DNA of 64,000 nt from Liolophura sinensis (Eukaryota; Mollusca; Polyplacophora; Chitonida; Chitonidae). Of the stretch, positions 36,090 through 47,424 are shown piece by piece; position 1 is the first letter of the stretch, and each line of letters begins with the position of its first letter. Made by a program: the position numbers and the translations under genes. Location: positions 26,345,915-26,409,914 of the forward strand of contig NC_088297.1 in the NCBI RefSeq assembly GCF_032854445.1. The letters run 5' to 3'. The notes under the pieces were generated by a model. The model was not told the DNA's origin and did no database searches. It saw nothing but the letters and a program-made list of their open reading frames with translations.

Positions 36090-37965
36090 TTCTGCGCCTT
36101 AGTTTGGACGCACTTTTCTCTGCCTTAGCTTGGGTGACAATTTTTTCTGCCTGAACTTGGGCTCACTTTTCTGTGCCTTAATTTGGGCGCTCTTTTCAGG
36201 GCTTTAACTTGGACGCACTTTTCTGTGCCATAGCATGGGCGCACTTTTCTGTGCCTTAACTTGGGCGCACTTTTCTGTGCCTTAACTTGGGCGTACTTTT
36301 CTGTGCCTTAACTTGGGCGCACTTTTCTGTGCCATAGCTTGGTCGCACTTTTCCGTGCTTTACGTTTTGTGCACTTTTCTGTGCCTTAGCAAGGATGCAC
36401 TTTTCTGTGCCTTAACTTGGGCGCACTTTGCCGTGCCCTAGCTTAGGCGGACTTTTCTGTGCCCTAAGTTGGGCGCACTTTTCAATGCCTTAAACCGGCC
36501 CGGATAGCACAGTTGGTAGAGCGTCCGCTTCGGGACCGGTAGATCCAGGATCAATCCTTGGTCGAGTCACACCTAAGACTTTAAAAGAGGAAGTTGTAAC
36601 TTCCTCGCTTGGCGTTCAGCATGAAGGGGATAGTGCAACGACTGGTTGACCCGTATCAGTATAATGGCTCGGGCGGGGCGGCTTACTTGCCTTCGGTAAG
36701 TCGTCTCAGTGATGCAGCACTAAATAAAAGAGCAGTGGAAATCCGTCCTGCAACAAGGAGGCACATTACACGTGCATGCACCCTAATGATTCCTTCGTCG
36801 TCATATGACTGAAAAATTGTTGAGTATGACGTTAAACCCCAAGCACTCACTCACTCACTCTATGCCTTAACTTGGATGCACTTTTCTGTGCCTTAACTCG
36901 GGTGCACTTTTCTCTGCCTTATGTGGGGCGCACTTTTCTCTGCCTTAGCTTGGGTGCACATTTCTGTGCCTTAGCAAGGGTGCACTTTTCTGTGCCTTAA
37001 CTTGGGCTCACTTTTCTGTGCCCTAACATGGGTGCAGATTTCTGTGCCTTAACTTGGGTGCACTTTTCTGTACCTTGTCTTGGGTGCACTTTTCTCTGCC
37101 TTAGCAAGGGTGCACTTTTCTGTGCCCTAACTTGGGAGCACTTTTCTGTGCCCTATCTTGGGTGCACTTTTCTCTGCCTTATGTTGGGCGCACTTTTCTG
37201 TACCCTAAGTTGGGTGCACTTTTCTGTGCCCTAACTTGGGTGCACATTTCTGTGCCTTAACTTGAGAGCACTTTTTACTGCCACATGTTGCGTGCACTTT
37301 TCTGTGCCTTAACTTGGACGCACTTTTCCGTGCGTTAACATAGGTGAACTTTTCTGTGCCCTAACTTGGGCGCACTTCTTCCTGCCTTAATTTGGGGGCT
37401 CTTTTCTGTGCCTTAACTTGGGTGCACTTTTCTCTGTCTTATGTTGGGTGCACTTTTCTGTGCCCTAACTTGGGCGCACTTTCCTGTGCCTTAACTGGGT
37501 GCACTTTTCTGTGCTTTATCTTGGGCGCGCTTTTCTGTGCCTTAACTTGGGCTCACTTTTCTGTGCCCTAACTTGGGTGTACATTTCTGTGCCTTAACTT
37601 GGGGGCTCTTTTCTGTGCCCTAACTTGGGCGCACTTCTTCCTGTCTTAACTTGGGGGCTCTTTTCTGTGCCTTAACTTGGGTGCACTTTTCTGTGCCTTA
37701 TGTTGGGTGCACTTTTCTGTGCCCTAACTTGGGCGCACTTTTCTGTGCCTTAACTGGGTGCACTTTTCTGTGCTTTATCTTGGGCACGCCTTTCTGTGCC
37801 TTAACTTGGGTGCACATTTCTGTGCCTTAACTTGGGTGCATTTTTCTGTACCTTGTCTTGGGTGCACTTTTCTGTGCCTTAACTTGAACGCACTTTTTAG
37901 ACCTCTAACATGGGCGCACTTTTCAGTTCCTTATTATGGGCGCACTTTTCTGTCTCTTAATTTGA
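36090..37965. repeat. 26-bp minisatellite, split by a SINE
   Basis: About 55-60 copies of CTTAACTTGGGCGCACTTTT plus CTGTGC, interrupted by the SINE at 36,494-36,861. Variants cluster (GGTGCAC against GGCGCAC), suggesting local expansions. Short Leu/Phe/Cys-rich frames are artefacts. Confidence 0.96.
36494..36861 (+). mobile_element. SINE family A, full length
   Basis: CCGGCCCGGATAGCACAGTT head with boxes A and B (GGATCAATCC), the complete body, the shared 3' domain (TGAAAAATTGTTGAGTATGA) and a (CACT)n tail. ATGCCTTAA flanks it (36,485-36,493 and 36,862-36,870). The A in place of the usual G of the satellite unit on both sides supports a true duplication. Confidence 0.93.
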
Positions 37966-40002
37966 CATCAAGACATTGTTCAGATATATCCGATATTATG
38001 GTAAATATGAGAATTAACGAGAAGGATATTTATTGAGGAATAACTAATATGAAATCATACATATCCAACATCAATAGTAATCAAAATATCTCTTCTTAAT
38101 TTGCACTTTTTATTAGAATTAATTTGGGCACCAATTATTGGTATGATAAATAGCCCGAATGAGACCATGATGTCTGTTCTTGATGAACACAATGAAATAA
38201 GAATTGATCACTCAAACCGATGGAATATGTGTTCAACCAGTGAAACAGATAACTCGCCTAAGTATTCACGAAGCATTGGAAAAGACGAAATGATTTGATT
38301 TTTGTAACACAGTGTGATTCAGATTTCAAATGAGCCAGCCCGATTCACTGACAATGTTCTGTACAACAGAATTAGACCGTGATCAGGTAAATCATTCATA
38401 CATAGTTTCTTCCCCCATCCCGACTCAAAACTAATCTCTCCTCTGGCTTGTCCCATGTTAAATTCATGTTAAATGACTTTGTAACAACGACTCCATAGCT
38501 GTGACTGTGGCAATATCTTTACAGCTTGGGCACTGTAAGTACGACTTTATGAATGTGATTTTGTGGTGATATCTTTACGGCTCTGACTCTGTAAGTGCGA
38601 CTTTATGAATGTGACTTACCAACAATGAATTGATATCTGTCATTTTGTGGTTAGGACTTTATAACTGTGACTGGGAACTACATGTTACTGAATACCTAGT
38701 TATTCGTAGGCTCATTAATACTAATAATTAAGTCGAGGCCTAACTGCGTACTGCGTAAAAGGTTCCAAAAGCTTGTGACCCACTTGCCGGGATACCTAGC
38801 AACCTTTATACCTAGCATATGGGTTGAAAGCTTGTGAAACCTTTTACATTTACATGGTGATGCCTCGAGTTTATTAGTATTGTGACTGGGAAGTTGATTT
38901 ACAGGCTGGCGCTGATACAAAGCTGAAAAAAGACTGACTGACTGGATGTTTGATTGACGGTAACATCCCATAGACAAGAATTTGGCTAGATTGATTATCC
39001 CATCAAAAATATCTCTTGAAAAGCTGTTCAGTGTGAAACTGATGAACTGAGAAACAACGACGGATCGAATCGTTTTCTGAAGCCAAAGATGCATTTTCTG
39101 TTTGACAGTTGTCTTTAAGTACGATAATTTTGCCAGTAACCGAAATAAAATCCCACTGCGAGAATTGTACTGACAGAGACAAAGGACGTTACGAGAGAAC
39201 GGGAAATCGCACAACTCAACTCGAGTTTGTTCTACTTGGTCACGAGGCCAATTCCTAAAACGAAGCTTAACACAAAACTACCAAAGAACTAGGAAGGTGT
39301 ATAAAGTACGAATATAGGACGGACTCATGCAAAGAGAAGCAGTCAACAGTTTTCAGTGATTACTGGAAAGATGCAAGGTATGTTACAAGCGATTGAGTGA
39401 AATCAGTATCCATGTTGTGTACCAAGCTAGCTGTTGATAATAAAATATGTATCCCAGTTGCTCTTTGATCGCAACGGTCTGACTGTAAATATATCCAACG
39501 AGGTGATCTAATTAAACACGTTGAATATAGAACCCCTAGACCAGGGTAAGGCGAAATTAGAAACAATCATGAAACCGATTGCTAGAATTTCCGGAGGCTT
39601 TTTCCATATTTATTTACAAGAGAAGTATACTCATTGTAAACTTAGAATGAAGGTATTTGGTGGAATAAGCATGACACACTAGTTTTAGCCGTAAAAACTT
39701 GTGACGCTGATTGAAATCGTCACATAACTCACGATGTAACAAATGCAGTTTATGTGATATAATTAAGATTTACACCGTTGAGAGAAATACCAGAGCAGCG
39801 ACGACAGTGTGATAGTTGGCAAATGGTCACACGTAACCGGTGAAATACGACATCTTGTCAATTTACCTCAGTTAGGGTTTTATTCTAACTGTTCATGTAA
39901 ATGCATAAGCAGAATTAGGTAAAAAATGCAGTGATGTTAATTTGCAATTTATTAGGCGCCGCTGGCCTAGAATTAATCGAAATTCTGTGTTGTCACATTT
40001 AA
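37966..40002. other. No gene recognised; 172-codon unexplained frame
   Basis: A minus-strand frame at 38,696-39,214 (172 codons) is the longest non-repetitive frame outside the two genes. It has no domain or signal I can recognise and may be chance. Confidence 0.35.
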
Positions 40003-40231
40003 AATAGAATAACATTAAAACAATGCAAAAGTAGCCTCGGGGATACTTAGTCCACCAACAGAATCCTGGTTTATGCAGTGATACAATAACATTAAAACAA
40101 TGCATAGGGACCAGGTCTCGAGGATGCTTAGTCCACCAGAAGAATCCTGGTTTATGCAGGAATACAATAATATTAACACAAATGCAATGGGACCATGTCT
40201 TGAGGATGCTTAGTCCACCAGCAGAATCCTG
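40003..40231. repeat. About 80-bp repeat, three copies
   Basis: Three copies containing CTTAGTCCACCAGCAGAATC and AATAACATTAAAACAATGCA, about 78-81 bp apart. Confidence 0.9.
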
Positions 40232-40258
40232 TTTTTTTTTTCAGAATTACAATATGTA

Positions 40259-40528
40259 TTTATTTATTTATTTGATTGGTGTTTTACGCCGTACTCGACA
40301 AAATTTCACCTATATGACCAGGTGGCCAGCATTATGGTGGGTAGAAACCGGGCAGAGCCCAGGGGAAACCCACAACCATGCGCAGGCTGCTACAAGAAGC
40401 TTCCCACGTACGGCCCGAGAGGAAGCCAGCACAAGCTGGACTTGAACTCCGAACGATCGCATTGTTGAGAGGCTCCTGGATCAACACGCTGCGCTAGAGC
40501 GCTAACCAACTGAGCCACGGAGGCCCCC
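40259..40528 (-). mobile_element. SINE family B, full length
   Basis: On the minus strand it starts with a tRNA-like head (GGGGCCTCCGTGGCTCAGTT, box B GAGTTCAAGTCC) and ends with AAACACCAATCAAATAAATA. A perfect 11-bp target-site duplication TACAATATGTA lies at 40,248-40,258 and 40,529-40,539. It serves as the reference copy for family B here. Confidence 0.95.
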
Positions 40529-40539
40529 TACAATATGTA

Positions 40540-42911
40540 ATATGGGAATACTAAGAACGTATACTGAGATATTAAGTATCGTTCAGATGACAGATTTTTT
40601 GTGACGGATCTAGCATTTATTCTAGCCGTGCAGGATATTTGGCTCTGTATGATGCAATAGTTTGCACAATCTCAGTACAGAATAGTAACATTTCTTCACA
40701 GGGGTCGTATGTTCGAATCCAGTAGACGCTGTCCGATTTGACCTTATGTACGCCTTCAGGACGGGCTATTACCTTATGCCTGGTTGGTAGGCTTAGAGTG
40801 ACTTTTGGCGAAATGGCTGTGGATGGTGGAAGATTGATGGAATTGACGAGGAGGAGCTGTAAAATAGGGCTTTGCTGGCGGTTGTCTTTTTTCATGGCAA
40901 TTTAGAAAATAAACACGCTAGAATAATAATCGTTCTTAAAGAGATGGATTTTGGTAAACGGTATCTATGACATATTGCCTGAGACTCTCTGACATCGAAA
41001 ATCTCCTTTTAGATCAGATATTGGGATTTGGTTTATTTCTTACCTTGGTACTTTGTCTCCGGGCAATCTTCTTCTTTTGTCGTTCATTCGTCATGCTGCG
41101 GTAAGTTTATATCAAAGCTTTTATCCTTGGACAAAACTAAAAGCCAGATTAGTGAAAGTCACAAACACCGTAGATGCCAATAAAGATCAAATCGTGCGGT
41201 CGTCTCAAATTTGTCCTGAGAAAGAAACCAGCATGTCATTCAAATAACAGGAACCGAAAAGTGAGATTAACAAGTCTCTTTGTAGACAGAGTTGTAAACA
41301 GGTTCTGTGAAGTGAACACAAGCAGCGTAACGGAGACAAAGTTCTTGTCTAAATCCGTCTGATGTCGTCTGTCTCCGTCTGTTTAAGGCTATATCAGATG
41401 CACTCTGGCAACACCGTTGTCAACTCTCCATTGCAGCCCGTTTGGGTCTGTCTAGCCCCGTTAGCACGTGTTTGCTTCTCTGTTGTCGGACGATGAGTGC
41501 TGGGATACAGCGAGCTGCAGAGCTAGCTAAGCGATCGTCTTGTCAGTGCCTGTCTTCTCGGTCGCCAAATCGTAGCTAGCTGGAGGAGGAAAGTCTCCAA
41601 CACCTGCGTCGATCATCGATCAACTGAACAGCCGCTATCTGAACGAACCTCGAATCCCAGACCCGTGCCATCCACTCGTATTAATATTTATAAGCTAGCA
41701 TAGGACCAGGCAAGCAGATGCCAGGAATAGACATTCAGGATGCAATGCGAAACAAGGCTCTTTGTAGTTGACTCTGTGACGGTGCTGGCAGAAGACGTCG
41801 GTCCGCGATAGTGACGCTTATGCCGGTATAGAAAGCGGATACTAATTAAGATTTTCAACGTTCACAGACTCAAAACCATCCGGATAATTGCAGTCAACAA
41901 ACCGGAAACGGTAAAATTCCAAAACCTAAGTGATTTATTTTTTGCGGCGTAGAAGTGGCTATTTTTAGAAGAGCTTCACACCCGGATCTCTCCTTTGTAA
42001 GAAGTAAAAAAAAACGTCTTATATGGTCAGCATTGGTCTTCAGCTCTCTCTCGAGTGCTTGATCCTAATCAAAACTCGTAACGATGTTGGAGCGTGCTCG
42101 GCTCGAGCCTTTCGTAATGTCGTCTGCTTCAGTGAAAAGCTCGTCCTGGCCATTCACAATCAATAGATGGATGTTATCCTATCGATTGGTGCAGAGCTAC
42201 TTAGTTTTACCCCAATATCTCAAGGATTACCAGTTCTTAGTAAAAACATAAACCTGCCAGCCTGAGTTTATTGACACAAGAATGAGACAATTGACATAGG
42301 CATAGAAACTATTTGCTATCTAAATATATATATCCATTAGTCTCTGGCAGGTTGGGTTGTTGTTGCTGTCAGCGCCGAAAGTACACAGAATCTCTCAGCC
42401 ACCTCGTCACGGAAGTTGAAAGCACAATAGCATAGTTTAGTCGAGATCATTGCGTATTTTTCCGTATTGTTCTTGTGAGTCTTCTGAGCTTTATTTAATA
42501 GTCGATTAGTCAGTCGATTAGAGAATCCCACAATTAGCTTTTAGCTAGATTAACTGATTGCATCTACCGTGATATTTAGTTCACAACACAGAGCAGCTCA
42601 ATATTACAGAACGATGTGGATGTCCAAAAGCAGATTACATGATATTTATGCAAAAACTTGTGACATTTTTCAGTAGCCAAATTCAGAATCTCTCATCCTA
42701 AATCATTCATTTTCAGGCATTTGCACCTAAAACTCAGAGCCAAAAAGAAAAGCCGAAAGTATGGTGAAACCTGTTGAGACATCATTTATAGAAAAATGCT
42801 CAGTTGGATTATTGATCAGGCGTGCTGCTGTTCACCCGCAGCCTTAGGCTCTGAACCAATTAATGCGGACTGGAATATAACTCTTTCTATTCTACACCAC
42901 ATTGATCGTCC
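40540..42911. other. No gene recognised
   Basis: Unique sequence with scattered short frames (for example 40,617-40,895 minus) lacking domain content. Confidence 0.4.
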
Positions 42912-42916
42912 TGTAT

Positions 42917-42947
<31 letters not shown>

Positions 42948-43130
42948 TTTCATTGATGTTTTGCGCCGTACTCAAGACTATATTCACTTTTCGACGGTAG
43001 GCAGCATTATGGTGGGAGGAAACCGGGTAGAACCCTGGGGAAACCCACGACCATACGGCCAAAGAGGAAGCCAGCATGAACTTGACTTAAACTCACCGCG
43101 ACCGCATTGGTGGGAGGCTCCTGGGTCATA
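42912..43130 (-). mobile_element. SINE family B, head-truncated
   Basis: Starts on the plus strand with (TTTA)9 and CATTGATGTTTTGCGCCGTA and runs to GGTGGGAGGCTCCTGGGTCA. The tRNA box A end is missing. Confidence 0.9.
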
Positions 43131-43260
43131 GCGTCGCCCTGAAGATGGCCATGTAAGATGAATAACTCTAAAGGAATAATGAATTCAGTATTTGTATATG
43201 TGTTGTAATAACTAAATATTACAAAAGAGTTATAGAAACGGTCATGCTCATTAGCAAAAT

Positions 43261-43411
43261 TCTTTGATACGCTGGTTTGTCTGTCACCCAGACTGGGTCA
43301 CGGGATTGATTAAGTACCTGACAAAAGGCCGTGTTTACTTCGGGGACCAAGGTTTCATCCACAAACAAAACTCGACTGCTGTCGTATAACTGAAAAATTC
43401 TCCAGTAAATC
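43261..43411 (+). mobile_element. Old SINE fragment
   Basis: The end GCTGTCGTATAACTGAAAAA is the 3' domain common to families A and B. The rest (GGGTCACGGGATTGATTAAG) belongs to neither and suggests a third head. Confidence 0.5.
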
Positions 43412-43989
43412 ATCAGACAGTTATAAAATGCATGTTGTTTTTTTTATCAGGTTATAATGTTAGAACCTAAGACGGTAAGGCTGATAAGGCCCTACTGCCC
43501 TAGTCCATATAACTTTTATGGGCGCTCTGACCAAGATTTATACTTCTGATTCCTCAATTCACAGAATTGTGGTGGGATTTTAAAATTTGCACTTTCTCAT
43601 CAACCCTGTTTGGGGCCTTACCGTACCAAGCACTTTTCTGGCCCTAAATTGCGCATTATATTTAGCCTTTAATTTTGACTGTAAGTCGTAATTTTATCCG
43701 ACCAAGGTATCAAACAAACCTTCTGACATCACTAAGATGGCAATTCAATTAGAGAGTGCCAGATTTGAATACATGAACTCAATGGTGAAAGGCTATTTCT
43801 CTAAACTCAGAGGGTCTACGCCAGTCTGATTTATTTCATTGATACATTTGATTGGTATTTTAAACCCTGTGTAAGAATATTTCACCTGTATGACGGCGGC
43901 GTTAGAATCGTTACTTCACTTACTGTATTGTCATTATAACCAAAAATACATGCGCGTTCTGATATCGCATGGTGGTTTTCAACTCATGA
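43412..43989. other. No gene recognised
   Basis: A short decayed SINE B end (TTGATTGGTATTTTAAACCC) lies near 43,848-43,905. Confidence 0.4.
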
Positions 43990-45395
43990 CTAAGTATACC
44001 GGAACAAGCAGTTGATGTAAACTACGTGTATTTGTTCCCTCAGCGTTCCTAAGTATACCGGAACCTGTAATAGATGTACATTCCACGTATTTCCTCAGCG
44101 TCCCTAAGTATGCCGGGACCTGTGGTAGATGTATACTACTTATATTTCCTCAACGTTCCTAAGTATACCGAAACCTGCAGAGGATGTAAACCACGTATAC
44201 TCCCTGAGCATTCCTAATTATACCAGAACCTGTTGTGGATGTAAACCACGTGTATTCCCTCAGCGTTCCTAACTATACCGGAACCTGTAATGGATGTAAA
44301 GTACATGTATGCAATTAGCGTTCCTAGGTATACCAGAACCTAAAATGGATGTCAACTACATGTATTCCCTCCGCGTTCTTAAGTATACCGGAACCTGTAA
44401 TGGATGTAAACTACATGTATTCCCTCAGCGTTCCTAAATATATATTTCAGGTAGTGGATGTAAATTACATGTATTCCCTCAGTGTTCCTAAGTATACCGG
44501 AACCTGTAGTGGATGTGAAGTACATGTATTCAATTAGCGTTCCGAAGTATACCGAAACCTGTAGTGGATAAGAAGTACATGTATTCAATTAGCGTTCCGA
44601 AATATACCGGAACCTATAATGGATGTAAATTACGGGTGTTCCCTCAACGTTCCTAAGTATACCGGGATCTGTAGTTGATGTAAACTACATGTATTCAGTC
44701 AGCGTTCCTAAGTACATCGGAACCCGTAGTGGATGTAAACTACATGTATTCCCTCAGCGTTCCTAAGTATACCAGAACCTGTAATGGATGTAAACTACGT
44801 GTATTTCCCCAGCGCTCCTAAGTACATCGGAACCCGTAGTGGATGTAAACTACATGTATTCAGTCAGCGTTCCTAAGTATACCAGAACCTGTAATGGATG
44901 TAAACTACATGTATTCCCCCAGCGCTCCTAAGTACATCAGAACCCGTAGTGGATGTAAAGTACATGTATTCAATCAGCGTTCCTAAGTATACCAGAACCT
45001 GTAATGGATGTATTCAGTCAGCGTTCCTAAGTATACCAGAACCTGTAATGGATGTAAACTACATGTATTCCCCCAGCGCTCCTAAGTACATCGGAACCCG
45101 TAGTGGATGTAAACTACATGTATTCAATCAGCGTTCCTAAGTATACCAGAACCTGTAATGGATGTAAACTACATGTATTCCCCCAGCGCTCCTAAGTACA
45201 CCGGAACCTGTAATGGATGTAAACTACATGTATTCCCTCAGCGTTCCTAAGTATACCGGGATATGTAGTGGGTGTAAACTACATGTATTCCCTCAGCGTT
45301 CCTAAATATACCTGAACAGGTAGTGGATGTAAATTACATGTACTCCCTCAGCGTTCCTAAGAATACGAGAACCTGCAGTGGATGTAAACTACATG
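43990..45395. repeat. 55-bp minisatellite
   Basis: About 25 copies, core GGATGTAAACTACATGTATT then CCCTCAGCGTTCCTAAGTAT. Each unit holds the palindrome TACATGTA. Alternating GCGTTCC/GCGCTCC variants at 44,700-45,200 show a 110-bp higher-order pattern. Confidence 0.95.
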
Positions 45396-45637
45396 CATTG
45401 AAAACATGGCCGATGTTCTATCAGAGGCTACTTCAAACATGCACTCCGTGATTATGAACAACAGGAAGAAGATAACCTCAAAACAACAAGACATTTCCTT
45501 TCCCTGTCACAGCAAATAAATCATATTGACAATAAAAATATATTTGTCAAATATATCAACACAAGCAAGCATGATAAATGGTATAAAAAACTCCAAGTGT
45601 CAGACAGATAATAGAGATAATGTGTGAATCTCACTGA

Positions 45638-45723
45638 TGTGATCGTTACACACGAGGGTACGGATGGCTACCGAGAGTCTTGTGATCGTTACACACGAGG
45701 GTACGGATGGCTACCGAGAGTCT
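45638..45723. repeat. Perfect 43-bp tandem duplication
   Basis: Two identical copies beginning TGTGATCGTTACACACGAGG lie head to tail, with no mismatch, so the event looks recent. Confidence 0.97.
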
Positions 45724-47254
45724 CCATGACGGTTAGATGGATTTCCTTTTTAGGGATTTCTTAAAGACAGAATTCATACCCGAGTTATTTTCTGCAATAT
45801 CAGCGATGAATATTCTTAGTTAAATGCCATGTTGTTCATATCATATATGTACATTTTTGTTATTTAATATTTTTCATCCAGAAACCTTATAAAACGTAAC
45901 GGTTACAATCATTTTTATGTGCTTTCTGAGAATCTTTATGAAAACGGGTACTGGGGGAAGCGGTGGCCAAATACTTTTGATGCATAATGTCTGTGGCCCT
46001 CAATCTCACCATTAAACAGTTTGATACATACATCCTTCTGTTACATGCACTAAGACTATTTCGTTATATTATGTTATGAAAAGTTACGTTTCCAATCCGA
46101 GTGTGATATATAGCATCAAATTCCCCGCGATTCAGATTTCCTGCACATGTCAAGAAGAGTTGTCTACCTTGCTGACAAGTACCCATGCGTGATCACAAAA
46201 GTAACACTCATTTACCCTGAACTGTTTAACGAGGCATTTAACCCACAATTCTGTTCTTAAAATAAAAACCTTAAAAAGGACAAGCTCGACCACATATTGT
46301 ATAACTCTATTGCTTAAAAGAATAGCACTGGTAAAATCACAACGTAAACCTACTATGAGTGTGACCTGCCCCATTTATTAATATCAGCCGAGGAATATCT
46401 TTTGGAAAATTTTTTCATCATCCTGAAAAATATTCAGAAGGCTATTAAAGATAGCAGACTTCAAACATACAAAATGAAGTCAATAGGGTTAAAATTATTT
46501 TGTCAGTCTTACATTATATATAACCAAAACGGCCAGAAAATTAAGGGCATTGTGTAATCACACGAATTTGGGGATCATAACTCAGGGCAATTTCTGATCC
46601 CAAAATCATTACTTTGTTTTCTCCCAATACTATCTTCAGAATAAAATTGATATCAATATAAATGACTGTTTATATACAGTAGATTCAAATCCAAAAATCA
46701 ACAGCAAAATTATATTTTTTTCAAAAAGAAATATAGATATATTGTACAGAATAATTGTAAAGACTTTGTATCACCTTTGACCATGAGCACGGTGTCAGTC
46801 ACTAATTAAGTCCTGGTTCAGAGGATAATCGCATTCCTGAGAAAACACACCCGTCGTATTGCTGATATTAACACACCATTAGTTAACTGTGTAAGCACTC
46901 TCCGTATGGCTGTGTGGGAAACATCGCGGCCTATCTCTACAGTTTGGTTTCTGTAGGTCACTATACTTACAATGAGCCTTCCTCGATATACTTCTAATCT
47001 AAATTATTATGACAATTTCGTTCTGTAGGAGACATAAATGTGTATACACTCTGAATGCATACTAAATTCCAAAAACTCGCGTTCTGTGTCATTTCTTTTT
47101 AAAACCCCAAACAACTTGAAATGTGTGAGCAATTTTTGGCTCCGGGTCATTGCCCAAACAGAATTGCTGAACTATCCTCCATTACAGATTTTTCCCGGTA
47201 CGTCAGACGTCTGTTGTGGTTTTTCTGTCTTCCGGGCAACTATCCGATGACGGC
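45724..47254. other. Presumed 3' UTR and flank of the fibrocystin-L-like gene
   Basis: No repeat or exon is recognised. The part between 47,254 and about 46,350 is probably 3' UTR if the AATAAA at 46,374 is used. Confidence 0.35.
46374..46379 (-). terminator. Candidate polyadenylation signal of the fibrocystin-L-like gene
   Basis: The minus strand reads AATAAA about 880 bases after the stop codon. It is the nearest canonical hexamer I noticed downstream. The support is positional only. Confidence 0.3.
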
Positions 47255-47424
47255 CTACTGTAGGCCGCCGTCCCGTGTCGAGGGTCGGCTAGACGGAGGC
47301 CGGGTGTCGTGGGGAGGCGTAGAGCTGTGAGGAAAGCCTCGTTCTCGAAGACTCTCGAATGTGTTTTCGCGGAAGAGGATGGTGTCAACGGGTCCAGAAC
47401 CGATGTGCTTGATACCATCATCAT
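47255..47424 (-). CDS. PKHD1L1: Fibrocystin-L-like last coding exon (cytoplasmic tail, stop)
   Basis: The acceptor is TTTCTGTCTACAG|AT. In the phase set by exon 16 it reads DDDGIKHIGSGPVDTILFRE and ends in a Ser/Pro/Arg-rich stretch (PPSSRPSTRDGGLQ) with stop TAG at 47,255-47,257. The total tail after the membrane is about 67 residues. A frame shifted by one base is also open here but does not join exon 16. Confidence 0.85.

Noticed and set aside
47203-47424. 73-codon minus frame starting MMMVSSTSVLDPL
   Set aside because: It is one frame off the phase dictated by the transmembrane exon; the correct frame gives DDDGIKHIG and its own stop.
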